Part shown: one piece after another, positions 53,451-63,609 of the stretch
How the letters are laid out: the number at the start of each line of letters is the position of its first letter
Position numbering within the stretch: position 1 is the stretch's first letter
Source: Photobacterium sanguinicancri
GTDB taxonomy: Bacteria > Pseudomonadota > Gammaproteobacteria > Enterobacterales > Vibrionaceae
DNA: 64,000 nucleotides
NCBI RefSeq assembly: GCF_024346675.1
Contig: NZ_AP024850.1
Coordinates: 1,426,001-1,490,000, forward strand
Direction: 5' to 3'
Translations under genes and position numbers: made by a program
The notes under the pieces: generated by a model
Told to the model about the DNA's origin: nothing
Database searches by the model: none
What the model saw: the letters and a program-made list of their open reading frames with translations, nothing else

Positions 53451-53960
53451 CTAACGCTTTTTCTTTGTTTGTCGACGCTTTTGCTGTTTCAGCTCCTCCA
53501 ACTTTTTTAGAACAGCATTCTCTGCCCGCAAGTACGCCAGTTCCTCTTTCAGCTCTTCAAGGGTCATTTCGTCATCAGGTTTTGGTGTAGCTTTGGATTG
53601 ATATTTCATGAGAGGTCTTCCTATAGGGCGGTTTTCTAGTCCTTCTAAACCGGCCTCATTGTACTTTTTAAGCCATGACGACAAGATGCCAGGAGAGGAT
53701 AGGTTCAAAACAGCGCTAGTGTGACTGAGAGACCACCCACTCGTCCACATCAGATTCAATGCCTGCAATTTCTTACCCGCACTACTGCTATGTGAGGAAG
53801 GTAAGAAGGAGTTGGTGCCATGTATCGAATAGACCTGAGCCCAGTACCTTATTTGTCTCGATGATATTGAATATTCACTAGATAGCTGTCTGCTGGATGC
53901 TGTTCCATGAAGATATTGCCTAGCAATAGTAAGCTTTAATTCACGACTATATTTGGACAT
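53451..53960 (-). CDS. IS3-family transposase OrfA (helix-turn-helix)
   Basis: A 169-residue protein with two helix-turn-helix units (YLHGTASSRQLSSEYSISSR and LSHTSAVLNLSSPGILSSWL) and a C-terminal leucine-zipper-like helix (TLEELKEELAYLRAENAVL), the layout of the IS150 subgroup. It ends in a Lys-rich stretch over an A-rich tract (GAAAAAG) that could be the frameshift site, though it is not a perfect slippery heptamer. The start is MSKYSRE, ten codons inside the longest frame. Confidence 0.9.
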   Translation of the reverse strand: MSKYSRELKLTIARQYLHGTASSRQLSSEYSISSRQIRYWAQVYSIHGTNSFLPSSHSSSAGKKLQALNLMWTSGWSLSHTSAVLNLSSPGILSSWLKKYNEAGLEGLENRPIGRPLMKYQSKATPKPDDEMTLEELKEELAYLRAENAVLKKLEELKQQKRRQTKKKR

Positions 53961-53983
53961 AAAAAAGACCCCTAATAATTGGT

Positions 53984-54008
53984 TGTCCAACTATTGGGGG
54001 TCATTTCA
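53984..54008 (-). repeat. Terminal inverted repeat of the IS (orfA end)
   Basis: On the minus strand begins TGAAATGACCCC and ends GTTGGACA. It also forms a local hairpin with an inverted GACCCC copy just inside the element. Confidence 0.85.
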
Positions 54009-54011
54009 AAA

Positions 54012-54023
54012 GCAGGCTTTTTT
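54012..54023 (-). terminator. Proximal arm of the split tRNA-Val terminator
   Basis: GCAGGC followed by TTTTTT; it pairs with AAAAAAGCCTGC at 52560-52571. It lies six bases past the CCA end of the last tRNA-Val gene. Confidence 0.75.
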
Positions 54024-54028
54024 ATATG

Positions 54029-54105
54029 TGGTGCTCGCTACTGGACTCGAACCAGTGACACCTTGCATGTCATGCAAGTACTCTAACCAACTGAGCTAAG
54101 CGAGC
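54029..54105 (-). tRNA. tRNA-Val (anticodon GAC), copy 4
   Basis: A 77-base gene with encoded CCA. The acceptor stem is GCTCGCT/AGCGAGC, the anticodon stem CTTGC/GCAAG holds loop ATGACAT, giving anticodon GAC, and the T-loop has GTTCGAGTC. It is the last gene of the array in transcription order and lies next to the interrupted terminator. Confidence 0.96.
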
Positions 54106-54148
54106 AAATTGTACAGCATGATAACCCGCAATACGTGCTATCTAAATA

Positions 54149-54225
54149 TGGTGCTCGCTACTGGACTCGAACCAGTGACACCTTGCATGTCATGCAAGTA
54201 CTCTAACCAACTGAGCTAAGCGAGC
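54149..54225 (-). tRNA. tRNA-Val (anticodon GAC), copy 3
   Basis: Identical to the other three copies, with encoded CCA and anticodon GAC. A 43-base spacer separates it from the next copy. Confidence 0.96.
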
Positions 54226-54268
54226 AAATTGTACAGCATGATAACCCGTAGTACGTGTTATCTAAATA

Positions 54269-54345
54269 TGGTGCTCGCTACTGGACTCGAACCAGTGACA
54301 CCTTGCATGTCATGCAAGTACTCTAACCAACTGAGCTAAGCGAGC
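54269..54345 (-). tRNA. tRNA-Val (anticodon GAC), copy 2
   Basis: Identical to the other copies, with encoded CCA and anticodon GAC. The spacer differs from the neighbouring spacer at only a few positions. Confidence 0.96.
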
Positions 54346-54389
54346 AAATTGTACAGCATGATAACCCGTGGTACGTGTTATCTAAAATA

Positions 54390-54466
54390 TGGTGCTCGCT
54401 ACTGGACTCGAACCAGTGACACCTTGCATGTCATGCAAGTACTCTAACCAACTGAGCTAAGCGAGC
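54390..54466 (-). tRNA. tRNA-Val (anticodon GAC), copy 1
   Basis: First copy in transcription order, identical to the others, with encoded CCA and anticodon GAC. Upstream, a TTGCGT at 54508-54513 (minus) could be part of the promoter, but no good -10 was found. Confidence 0.96.
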
Positions 54467-54637
54467 ATCTTCATCGTTGTTAGCCTTTAAAAAGGTTATT
54501 CAACGTAACGCAAAAGATATTAGCGATTCGCCACTAAGCGTGCAAGTGTTTACGTTCTCTTTTTTCGCTTTCATCGCGCGTTTGGTTATCAAATATACTG
54601 TTTGCTGGTCTGGCATGCTAAGTGTTTGGATTAATTC

Positions 54638-55792
54638 TTATATTCCAACTTTAAATTGGCAGCGTTTAAAGGTGCGCTGCCAAAATTTAGTGTGATCCAG
54701 AACCGCAATTCGAAAAGCTTGGTGTAAATTTCCGTCTATAAAGACCTCTTTATATGCCAGAAGGTCGGGGTGCTTGGTTGGTAATTGATTAAAGACTTGT
54801 TGTAAAACAGGCTTAACTTGGAGGTATTGCGAATCTAACTCGGCAAGGTAAGATTGAATTTTAGGGTTATAAAAACGGTAAAACACGTTTTTAAGGTACT
54901 CGGCTTGTTGCTGATTACGTTTTTCTCCACAGATAATGGTATTTTCTTGCTGATTCAACAACTGCGTAGTGATGTTGAGCCATTGGGTCGCATTCGCTAT
55001 GGAGTAATACAGTTGCCCAAAGTAACGGCTACGGTGAATGTTTTCTTGGTGTATTAACAGCCTATTTGCTAAAGCTTCATCAATACGCTTTGGTGTGATC
55101 TCGTGAGTCGGCTTATTGTCGGCATCTGGCTGGCTTTGCGAATACTCTAACAGCGTTAATATATCCTCCATGGCTGCAAGGTTTGCTGTTAAGCCAGCGA
55201 AGTTATCTATATCAAAAGTATGTGGGTAAAGTACAAACTGTTGCCGCCACTCTTTGCCCGTTGCAAGCATATTCCATATTACCGAGCTAAGCTGTTGTTG
55301 TTTTTTTTGCTTAATGGGAGTGAGCTCATCAATAAGAGGCTGACTAATAGGATTATCATCGCTGGCAGGTACTGTTTGTGTCACACATTTTTCTAGCCCG
55401 TTTAATAGCAGCAATTCATATCTGAGCTGGCGAGTTTTATCTTGGACTTTTCCTAAGCTTGAGTTGCGGTCGGCAATAAGCTGAAATAAACCGCAACGAC
55501 GAAGTTCGTAAGCATCAAGTAACCCGATACGGATGTCTTCTACTGGGACATATAAAGTGCGTGTCGAAGGGAAGTTGGGCAGAGAATCAAGAGGAGGAAA
55601 AGGTATCGGGTCGGTATCCAATACGTTGGCTAAACGCTGATGGTAGTCTTTGAAGTAACGCTCACCACTGTTGTCACACCCTGTTAGCATCGCGCAAGCT
55701 GATAAACTTAATGCAAGCAAACGCAAGGTAAGATAAGCGTACCGATAACAAGATAGGCTCGCTACGCGATTGAAAGTGAGCGTATTATTCAT
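54638..55792 (-). CDS. DUF3080-like lipoprotein
   Basis: A 384-residue protein with a lipoprotein signal: hydrophobic stretch and lipobox LTGC near residue 39. The mature part starts DNSGERYFKDYHQRLANVL and is largely helical. This start and the overall length match the DUF3080 family of vibrio-group lipoproteins, whose function is not known. An internal Met may be the real start, since the signal peptide is rather long. It is upstream of the tRNA-Val array on the same strand. Confidence 0.72.
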   Translation of the reverse strand: MNNTLTFNRVASLSCYRYAYLTLRLLALSLSACAMLTGCDNSGERYFKDYHQRLANVLDTDPIPFPPLDSLPNFPSTRTLYVPVEDIRIGLLDAYELRRCGLFQLIADRNSSLGKVQDKTRQLRYELLLLNGLEKCVTQTVPASDDNPISQPLIDELTPIKQKKQQQLSSVIWNMLATGKEWRQQFVLYPHTFDIDNFAGLTANLAAMEDILTLLEYSQSQPDADNKPTHEITPKRIDEALANRLLIHQENIHRSRYFGQLYYSIANATQWLNITTQLLNQQENTIICGEKRNQQQAEYLKNVFYRFYNPKIQSYLAELDSQYLQVKPVLQQVFNQLPTKHPDLLAYKEVFIDGNLHQAFRIAVLDHTKFWQRTFKRCQFKVGI

Positions 55793-55843
55793 TTCAAAAG
55801 TATAAACAACTTATACCAACCTAACGAAATAACTGCGTTGCTT

Positions 55844-55867
55844 TATCAGTATCAGTATCAGTATCAG
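55844..55867. repeat. Hexanucleotide repeat (TATCAG x4)
   Basis: Four tandem copies of TATCAG between the rhodanese and DUF3080 genes. A possible slippage site; no function is evident. Confidence 0.85.
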
Positions 55868-55892
55868 CAACGCAAAAGAGGAGCTGTGCGAC

Positions 55893-56240
55893 CTATTTAG
55901 GTTGAGTGGACTGCATCTCTTCTAATCCACCGCCGTTATAGATCTGAGTAAAGCCTGCTTTTTTTAAGTAGTTCATGGCCTGACCTGAACGATTACCACT
56001 GCGGCAATATACGACGATTGGCGTTGATTTATCTACATCGGCAAAAGCGGTATCTATGGTGTCTAGCGGGTAGTTTGTTGAGCCGGTTAGATGCCCTTGG
56101 CTAAATTCACCTGGTGTTCGTACATCGACTAAGAATGCGCCTTGCTCGATGAGACCCCAAGCTTGCTCACTTCGTTCTGATGCCCAACCAGTAAAAGAGG
56201 TTATTGCCAATAATAGGTATAATACAGCGTTGATTTTCAT
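55893..56240 (-). CDS. Periplasmic rhodanese-like sulfurtransferase (PspE-type)
   Basis: A 115-residue protein with a signal peptide (cleavage near GWA-SE) and a single rhodanese domain. It has LVDVRTPGEFSQGHL and the active-site loop VVYCRSGNRSG with the persulfide-forming Cys. It moves sulfur from thiosulfate-like donors to thiol acceptors. Size and location match PspE. It is not in a psp operon here and appears monocistronic. Confidence 0.9.
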   Translation of the reverse strand: MKINAVLYLLLAITSFTGWASERSEQAWGLIEQGAFLVDVRTPGEFSQGHLTGSTNYPLDTIDTAFADVDKSTPIVVYCRSGNRSGQAMNYLKKAGFTQIYNGGGLEEMQSTQPK

Positions 56241-56533
56241 ACGTTATCTCTTATAAACCGCTCTAAAGTTATGATTCTAGTTTACGTCTTATGGTTTAGA
56301 TCATCTGTTCTCTTGATCGTGTTTATTAAATATAGTGCAGCCAATTGAAATGATGTTGGATAGCCGTGTTTGGCAAAGAAAATTGGTTTTGCTGATGTGT
56401 TGTTAGAAGCGGCTGCGTTGCTGATAGATTAAGTTGATTAACCCAAGAACAATGCGTCATGAACTGCTAGATAGTCGCAGTTCATGACGGGGTGATATGT
56501 GTCTTCGTGCTCTAGGGCGTCACGAAGAGTGCG

Positions 56534-56794
56534 TTATTTCAGTAATTCGTGGTCGGGCGGTAATAGGCGAGAGATCCATAGCACCAATTTGTGCTTCATG
56601 TTGACACCGTCTTCTTGGTCTACAGCTAGTGGTGTGATTTGTTTGTATTGCACAAGTAAACGATAAATACATTCAACTTTATCAGTGGAAGACACATAAC
56701 GTTCTAAATCGTTATAGCCTTGCTTTTTAGCAAACGCAATGCCGAGTTCCAGTGCTTTCTTGAGTAACTTTGCATCATTCTTATTTTTCTTCAT
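56534..56794 (-). CDS. Small conserved protein, DUF5062-like
   Basis: An 86-residue basic, helical cytoplasmic protein beginning MKKNKNDAKLLKKALELG and ending in SRLLPPDHELLK. I believe it belongs to the DUF5062 family found in vibrios, but this is from memory of a short pattern. No function is known. It stands alone with about 200-290 noncoding bases on each side. Confidence 0.6.
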   Translation of the reverse strand: MKKNKNDAKLLKKALELGIAFAKKQGYNDLERYVSSTDKVECIYRLLVQYKQITPLAVDQEDGVNMKHKLVLWISRLLPPDHELLK

Positions 56795-56910
56795 CTTTTT
56801 TCCCTGTCACGCCTTAACGTACTTTATTCAGAGTATCTGAAATGAAAGGGAATACCAATCATCACGTGACATTCTGTTGCTGATTTCCAAAGAAAAGGGG
56901 GGATAAAAAT

Positions 56911-56932
56911 AAGGCGACCTCTAGGCCGCCTT
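56911..56932 (-). terminator. Terminator of norM
   Basis: AAGGCG and CGCCTT pair, then CC/GG after one mismatch, around a TCTA loop. On the minus strand TTATTTTTAT follows. The TAAC repeat lies between it and the norM stop. Confidence 0.65.
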
Positions 56933-56967
56933 ATTGATGTAATTACTAAGATGTTTTTAGCAAAAGT

Positions 56968-58373
<1,406 letters not shown>

Positions 58374-58551
58374 GGATATACCTGAATTCAAGCGCTATCT
58401 GGAGGATGCCAGAAAGCGTGTGCATTATAATGGCTTCCGTGCTCATTTCACTCTTTTCCACGAGTGTTTATTGGAAAACAGCATAGTTTGTTTTCCGCAG
58501 TGATAAAACTAAGAGCATACAAGTTTGGCTAATAGGTGTGTTGATGTGGAC

Positions 58552-60378
58552 CTAAGAAAGCGGTGATGTATCTGATAAGAAGATGACACGGTCTTTACCC
58601 GCTGTTTTGGCTTTAAATAGCATTCTATCTGCTTCAGCGTAGACATTTTTTTTGTCTAGGCTCGAGTGGGTAACACCAATACTGGTGGTTATCTGAATGT
58701 TATTACCATCAAGCATGAGAGGGGTGTTTCTTACGCAGGCAAGGAGCTGCTGCGCGTACCGATGAATATTAAGTACATCATGGTCATTCACGTAAAGCGC
58801 GAATTCTTCACCACCAATGCGGCCAAATAATGCATGGGTTCCAATACAAGACTGACACACGGAGCAAAAATGTTGTAAAACACGATCACCAACCAAGTGG
58901 CCATAGGTGTCGTTGATTGACTTGAAGTTATCAAGGTCAAGTATCAGAAGCCAGCCTGTATTATTTTTACTGCGTTGTTCAAACAGTTGCCAAAAATGTC
59001 GACGGTTAGCAATTTGAGTTAATGGGTCAAAGTTTGCTAACAACTGCAGTTGAATATTGGCGTTTTGAAGCTCAGACGTGCGCTCTTGTACTTTCCGTTC
59101 AAGCTCTTGGTTATTGTAAGCTAATAAGTTATTTAAACGTGTAGTCTCTTTTTGTTCGTCTTTAAGCTGGCAAATTGTTTCTTGAAGGTGTTCAGCCATG
59201 TTATCGAATGAGCGAGATAGCTCACCTAATTCATCTTCACGATCGAGTTGGGTACGAGAACTCCATTTGCCCAAAGTAATTCGCTTTACCGTTGCTTGCA
59301 ATTGATTGATTGGTTTTAAAATGTAACGTGTACCTTGGGAACCGAAATACATGGCAAGTAACATGGCAATGATTGTAAAAAGCACGGCGTAATATTTCGC
59401 ATTGATAAACTCACCAATAAAATCACAAATAGGAGAAATAAGTAAGATTGTTAAATAACGTTCTTCTCCTAATTTATATTTGGTGTGGGCGGTCATCCAT
59501 GTGCTGTTTTGTAGCGGGTATTGATTAACTTCAATGGTATTGCTTGGTGGTGTGCCGTAAATGTTTTCCCAGATTACATTAACGATGGGTGTCAACGGTG
59601 TACCAAGGTTCATCAAGGCGGGGAGGTCTTTGTCAGAACTTGCGATGATGGCGCCCTGATCACTAATCAGTAAAATACGGCTGTTTGTGCTTAAGATGTT
59701 TTTTTGCAATTCATGCTCGAGCGTTGATAACGTTAGATCAAGGCCCCAGACACCTAAAAAGTTACCGTTATTATCGTATAGCGCATTAGCAAGGCTCACA
59801 CCAAGAACATTCTCTATCGCGCCAGGGTAGATATCACTCCAAACGGGCCCTTTGGTTTTTATCGCGCGTTGGAACCATTGGCGAGTACGAGGATCGAAAT
59901 GGGCATTTGTATTGATGACTTCAGTACCAATGCCTGCAGAATCTGTACTATAGCTGGTGGTTGGCCCTGCTTTATCATGGTCAGACTCGATACGTATAAA
60001 GTTACCAAATTCATCACGCCCAAGAGAGAGTAAGCTACCGTTCGCGGAGGCAAAATAGAAGTAATCAATCTCATCATGGTGTGCTAACACATTAGCTAAG
60101 TACTTTAATAAATTATCACGCTGTTTCACGACAGCAGGTAGAGATTGTTGCTCGGTTATTTGATGTTGATAAACGAGGTGCGCTTCGTCGAAAAAATCAT
60201 CCAAATGACTAGTGATAACTTGGTTTGACTGGCGAAATAGTTGCTGAACACTGTTTTGCAAAATTTGTTCAGAACTTGAGTACCACATCATGCCAATAGG
60301 GATGGCTGTCAGTAAGACAAAGATAGAGAGGGTCAGTTGGATTCTAAACCCTAGATTTTTGGTGTTAAGCTTCACCAT
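58552..60378 (-). CDS. Membrane diguanylate cyclase: Cache sensor, HAMP, GGDEF
   Basis: A 608-residue protein: membrane helix (about 8-32), periplasmic Cache sensor domain (about 35-310, with FDPRTRQWFQRAIKTKGPVWSD), second helix (about 325-345), HAMP (about 350-405), a coiled coil and a GGDEF domain (about 450-605) with active site GRIGGEEF. It makes cyclic di-GMP. The RxxD inhibitory site, normally five residues before GGEEF, is absent, so product inhibition may be missing. The start was placed at MVKLNTKN; the Shine-Dalgarno is weak. Confidence 0.9.
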   Translation of the reverse strand: MVKLNTKNLGFRIQLTLSIFVLLTAIPIGMMWYSSSEQILQNSVQQLFRQSNQVITSHLDDFFDEAHLVYQHQITEQQSLPAVVKQRDNLLKYLANVLAHHDEIDYFYFASANGSLLSLGRDEFGNFIRIESDHDKAGPTTSYSTDSAGIGTEVINTNAHFDPRTRQWFQRAIKTKGPVWSDIYPGAIENVLGVSLANALYDNNGNFLGVWGLDLTLSTLEHELQKNILSTNSRILLISDQGAIIASSDKDLPALMNLGTPLTPIVNVIWENIYGTPPSNTIEVNQYPLQNSTWMTAHTKYKLGEERYLTILLISPICDFIGEFINAKYYAVLFTIIAMLLAMYFGSQGTRYILKPINQLQATVKRITLGKWSSRTQLDREDELGELSRSFDNMAEHLQETICQLKDEQKETTRLNNLLAYNNQELERKVQERTSELQNANIQLQLLANFDPLTQIANRRHFWQLFEQRSKNNTGWLLILDLDNFKSINDTYGHLVGDRVLQHFCSVCQSCIGTHALFGRIGGEEFALYVNDHDVLNIHRYAQQLLACVRNTPLMLDGNNIQITTSIGVTHSSLDKKNVYAEADRMLFKAKTAGKDRVIFLSDTSPLS

Positions 60379-60616
60379 AAGAAAGATATCCAACCTGTAG
60401 TAATATAGTGGCTTCATCACGAGTTATTCGTAATGGCTATTTTGAGGGAAGCATAATATAACTGATGTTAATATTTCAAACGTTAATGCATCAATTGGTG
60501 TCTAATCTTCTAAAAACCGCACTTTTAGTGAGAGTTTAGGTGGTTTATCTTGACACTAAGTATGGAATGTTATGCAGGATATGTTGCATGTTAAGTACGT
60601 ATTTGATGAGGAAGTT

Positions 60617-61225
60617 ATGTTTACAGGCATTGTACAAGGTACGGCACCGATTGTAGAAATAAGTAAGAAAGAGCGCTTTCAAACTCATACCATTCGTTTA
60701 GATAAATCTTGGCTATCAGGGCTTGAGATTGGTGCGTCTATTGCGCATAACGGTTGTTGTTTAACAGTAACACAGATAGATGGTGACTTAGTCTCTTTTG
60801 ACTTGATGCAAGAAACGTTAAAAGTGACGAATCTTGGTCTATTGAATGACGGCGATCGCGTTAATATTGAACGCGCTGCTAAGTTTGGTGATGAAATTGG
60901 TGGGCATTCAATGTCGGGGCACATTATGTGTATGGCGACGGTGTCTGAGGTGATCAAAACACCGAATAACTGCCAGATCTGGTTTAGCTTACCAGCTGCA
61001 CAAACAAAGTATGTGTTTACGAAAGGTTATATCGGTATTGATGGGATCAGCTTAACGATAGGTGATGTGGTCGATAATACGTTTAACGTGAATTTGATAC
61101 CAGAAACGTTAGCACGTACTAACCTAGCTTGGCGAGGCGTGGGTGACATGATCAACATTGAGATAGACCCACAAACACAAGCCGTAGTTGATACCGTAGA
61201 GCGTGTATTAGCAAACAAAGCTTGA
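60617..61225 (+). CDS. ribE: Riboflavin synthase, alpha subunit
   Basis: A 202-residue protein with two similar lumazine-binding barrels: [15 protein letters not shown] with [12 protein letters not shown], and then [18 protein letters not shown]. It ends VERVLANKA. It dismutates two 6,7-dimethyl-8-ribityllumazine molecules to riboflavin. The start MFTGIVQ is invariant in the family and has a GAGGAAG Shine-Dalgarno; fifteen in-frame codons upstream are not used. No FMN riboswitch was seen before it. Confidence 0.96.
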   Translation: MFTGIVQGTAPIVEISKKERFQTHTIRLDKSWLSGLEIGASIAHNGCCLTVTQIDGDLVSFDLMQETLKVTNLGLLNDGDRVNIERAAKFGDEIGGHSMSGHIMCMATVSEVIKTPNNCQIWFSLPAAQTKYVFTKGYIGIDGISLTIGDVVDNTFNVNLIPETLARTNLAWRGVGDMINIEIDPQTQAVVDTVERVLANKA

Positions 61226-61312
61226 GTAAATTTGCACTGCTGTACTGACAAAAGCCCAATGCGTTCGCTTTGGGCTCTGTCGTACTAAGGAGCCAACAAT
61301 TTTACGTTTGTC

Positions 61313-61516
61313 TTAGAAAATCTGTTCATCATCAGCATCAATGAAAAGATTGATTGTTTTATGTAGCTCATCAATCTGCATATTAAGATGGATTGTATGG
61401 CAGCAGGCTGGGCAGTCATCGTAAAATTCTTGGCTACCACCACTAGTATCTAGTGTAATGTGAATATGGTGTCCGCAGTGTGGGCAGCTTGCCGATTGTT
61501 CAGAATATTGTTTCAT
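61313..61516 (-). CDS. CPXCG-motif zinc-ribbon protein
   Basis: A 67-residue protein with two Cys pairs, CPHC and CPAC, about 25 residues apart, forming a small zinc ribbon, and an acidic C-terminus. It fits the small CPXCG cysteine-rich protein family common in gammaproteobacteria; function is unknown. The start MKQYSEQ has GGAG seven bases upstream. It is convergent with ribE. Confidence 0.8.
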   Translation of the reverse strand: MKQYSEQSASCPHCGHHIHITLDTSGGSQEFYDDCPACCHTIHLNMQIDELHKTINLFIDADDEQIF

Positions 61517-61999
61517 TATCTCGCTCCTCAATATGCCATGGCATATATAGCATAAGCATCCGTTGCTTTTGCACTTTCCAGTTTATTTATATGTAACATT
61601 GTGTCGCCAGAAAACACATCTAATCTATGTAGGACGAAATGTTTTAAATCAATAGATTAGGAGCAAATGTTTTGCTGGTATAAGCACACCGCACTCTATG
61701 AGTAGTGTGAAGCACTTTACTACTGTTACTTCTATTACTTACCTATATTATTACTCTAGCGCCTGGTGATTCTTTATGCCTAAAATTAACTACAAAGTTT
61801 GATTTATTAAGAAGATTCAGTGCTTGGTGTAAAGCTGGATCGCAAAAGTGAGTTTTTTTTCTGGTATATGAAAGGATGATAAAAGATTGAAAATTTCAGA
61901 AGGTGTTAGAAGTGAAACAAAGAAGAAAGTATCGTTCGGATAAATTTGATCTTGATGCAAGATGTTAAGATCTTGCACCAAACTGTGACGATTAGGTAT
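61517..61999. other. Intergenic region between the zinc-ribbon and hexitol phosphatase genes
   Basis: About 480 AT-rich bases. The only structure seen is a hairpin near the right end, described separately. No credible open frame or known RNA motif. Confidence 0.5.
61956..61977 (-). terminator. Hairpin after the hexitol phosphatase-like gene
   Basis: TGCAAGAT and ATCTTGCA pair perfectly around GTTAAG, about 22 bases past the stop codon. No T-run follows, so termination is uncertain. Confidence 0.4.
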
Positions 62000-62656
62000 T
62001 TACAGCATTGTAAATAATTGCTGATTTACTTCGTGAAGCGATGAAAGTTTACTGTCAGCAATGGCCCAGCGCGGGTCGTCGGCCACTACATGTTCAGGTA
62101 CAGCAATCCCTTTCATACGGGCAGCTTTTGCTGCAAGTACACCATTGAGCGAATCTTCAAAAGCGACGCAGTACTCTGGAGCAACACCAAGTGCATCTGC
62201 TGCGTTGATGTAAACTTCAGGGTGAGGTTTGCCAAAGCGTAAGTGCTCTGCAGACACCACAACTTCAAAGGTGTCTTCTAATGATAGGGCTTTTAATGTG
62301 GTGGTTATTAAGCGCATCGGTGAAGACGATGCCACCGCTAGCTTTAGATTTAATGCTTTACAATGCGCGAGGGTTTCCAATACTCCGGGCATCATAGGTT
62401 TATGCTCGGCAACCAATTCTTCTACGCGAGTGACAAGTGCTGCGGTAACCTCTTCACAGCTAGGGCCTTGCCAAGGTTGGCGAGAGAACCACAATTCCAC
62501 GACTTTATCTACGCGTAGCCCTGTCGTTTCTAAGGTATCTTCTTGTTTGATTTGTACGCCAAGATTTTGAAATGTTTCTACCTGAGCTTGTTGCCAAAAA
62601 GGTTCGGAATCGACCAATAGGCCATCCATATCAAATACAGCAGCTTGTAACATCAT
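62000..62656 (-). CDS. hxpB: HAD phosphatase, hexitol phosphatase B/YniC-like
   Basis: A 218-residue HAD hydrolase: motif I FDMDGLLVDSEPFW, motif II VASSSP, motif III in FGKPHPEVY and motif IV AFEDSLNG. The sequence matches the YniC/HxpB group, which dephosphorylates sugar phosphates such as 2-deoxyglucose-6-phosphate and hexitol phosphates. The neighbouring kinase gene is like YniA, and yniA-yniC neighbours also occur in E. coli, which supports both calls. The Shine-Dalgarno is weak. Confidence 0.87.
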   Translation of the reverse strand: MMLQAAVFDMDGLLVDSEPFWQQAQVETFQNLGVQIKQEDTLETTGLRVDKVVELWFSRQPWQGPSCEEVTAALVTRVEELVAEHKPMMPGVLETLAHCKALNLKLAVASSSPMRLITTTLKALSLEDTFEVVVSAEHLRFGKPHPEVYINAADALGVAPEYCVAFEDSLNGVLAAKAARMKGIAVPEHVVADDPRWAIADSKLSSLHEVNQQLFTML

Positions 62657-62742
62657 TGTTTGTGTTCTTCGTTAGTCTAAATGAAACATCGCCTGTTTGT
62701 ATAAGCAGGCGATAGGAGAAAAGTGAGAGTATGTAGGTGAGC

Positions 62743-63609
62743 TTAGTCAGTCAAGCTGAGCTTATTAATTATGTGCTCTGCTTGCAGTAGATAGTCTCCA
62801 CCGAACAGGTTGCAGTGATTAAGTACATGATAAAGGTTGTATAAATCACGACGTTCTTCATAGCCTGCATCAAGTGGCCATACAGATGCATAACCTTCAT
62901 AAAAACGACGAGGGAAACCACTGAAGAGTTCTGTCATGGCGATATCACATTCACGATCACCCCAATAGGTGGCGGGATCAAAAATGATTGGTCCTGCAAC
63001 ACTTAATGCGGTGTTGCCATGCCATAAGTCACCATGAAGTAGCGATGGTTTCGGTTGGTGCTGTACTAAGATCTCAATAACATTGCTTGTTATGGTATCG
63101 ATATTACCGAACTTGAGCCCTTTTTCTTCACAGAGCTGTAATTGCCATGCAATGCGTTGTTCTGCAAAAAAACGGCACCATTTTCGTCGCCATTTATTAG
63201 GCTGTGGGGTAAGTCCAATGTAGTTGTCAAAATCAAAACCATATTCAGCTTGTTCGCCCCACAGGTGAAGGTCTGCGAGTTCTTTACCTAAGGTAAAAGC
63301 GGATTGATCATCGATGGTCTTGGTTGGTAGATAATTAAGCACAAGGAAAGACTTATCGCGACTCACGCCCATGTGAACGTAGTTAGGGACATCAATGCTG
63401 TTTGATTCAGCTAGCAGACGAAGACTTTCGGCTTCGCTTTCAAAGATGGGTAATAGGTCGCGATCATTAAGTTTAATGAAGAAACGTTCTTCACCGTCGC
63501 TGATGCAATAGCATTGATTAATGTCACCGGCCTCGATCGGTTGGTGTTCACTAATCTTAAATGGTCGATCAAGTATTTCTGAAAGCTGGTGAGAAATTGC
63601 TTGCCACAT
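62743..63609 (-). CDS. yniA: Fructosamine kinase-family protein, YniA-like
   Basis: A 288-residue kinase of the fructosamine-3-kinase family. It has FFIKLNDRDLLPIFESEAESLRLL with the ATP-binding Lys and Glu, the catalytic LLHGDLWHGN and the metal motif FDPATYWGDRECDIAM. Members phosphorylate ketosamines on glycated proteins or small sugars. The ATG follows GGAGG by five bases; a GTG four codons upstream overlaps that site and is less likely. It lies upstream of hxpB on the same strand. Confidence 0.9.
   Translation of the reverse strand: MWQAISHQLSEILDRPFKISEHQPIEAGDINQCYCISDGEERFFIKLNDRDLLPIFESEAESLRLLAESNSIDVPNYVHMGVSRDKSFLVLNYLPTKTIDDQSAFTLGKELADLHLWGEQAEYGFDFDNYIGLTPQPNKWRRKWCRFFAEQRIAWQLQLCEEKGLKFGNIDTITSNVIEILVQHQPKPSLLHGDLWHGNTALSVAGPIIFDPATYWGDRECDIAMTELFSGFPRRFYEGYASVWPLDAGYEERRDLYNLYHVLNHCNLFGGDYLLQAEHIINKLSLTD

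Larger units (their letters stand above)
52578..54008 (-). mobile_element. IS3-family insertion sequence (IS150-like), 1431 bp
   Basis: A complete element with two overlapping-style reading frames (orfA and orfB on the minus strand) and terminal inverted repeats that match at 20 of 25 positions, both starting TGAA-TGACCCC and ending GTTGGACA. Flanking AAA on both sides could be a 3-base target duplication, but A-runs make this ambiguous. It inserted between the two arms of a terminator hairpin. The intact ends and frames suggest recent activity. Confidence 0.92.
54029..54466. repeat. 120-bp tandem repeat (tRNA-Val plus spacer, four units)
   Basis: Four tRNA genes at a 120-121-base period. 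Spacers share the AAATTGTACAGCATGATAACCCG and GTGTTATCTAAATA stretches with a handful of substitutions, so the whole unit was duplicated, not just the tRNA. Confidence 0.9.

Noticed and set aside
52575..54011. Clear target-site duplication of the IS element
   Set aside because: AAA is present on both sides but both flanks are A-runs, so a duplication cannot be proven.
54029..54466. Regular 120-base repeats resembling a CRISPR-like array
   Set aside because: The repeated part is a complete tRNA-Val gene and the spacers are near-identical, not unique.
54477..54695. 72-codon plus-strand open frame after the tRNA array
   Set aside because: It overlaps the tRNA promoter region and the 3' end of the DUF3080 gene on the other strand; no start signal.
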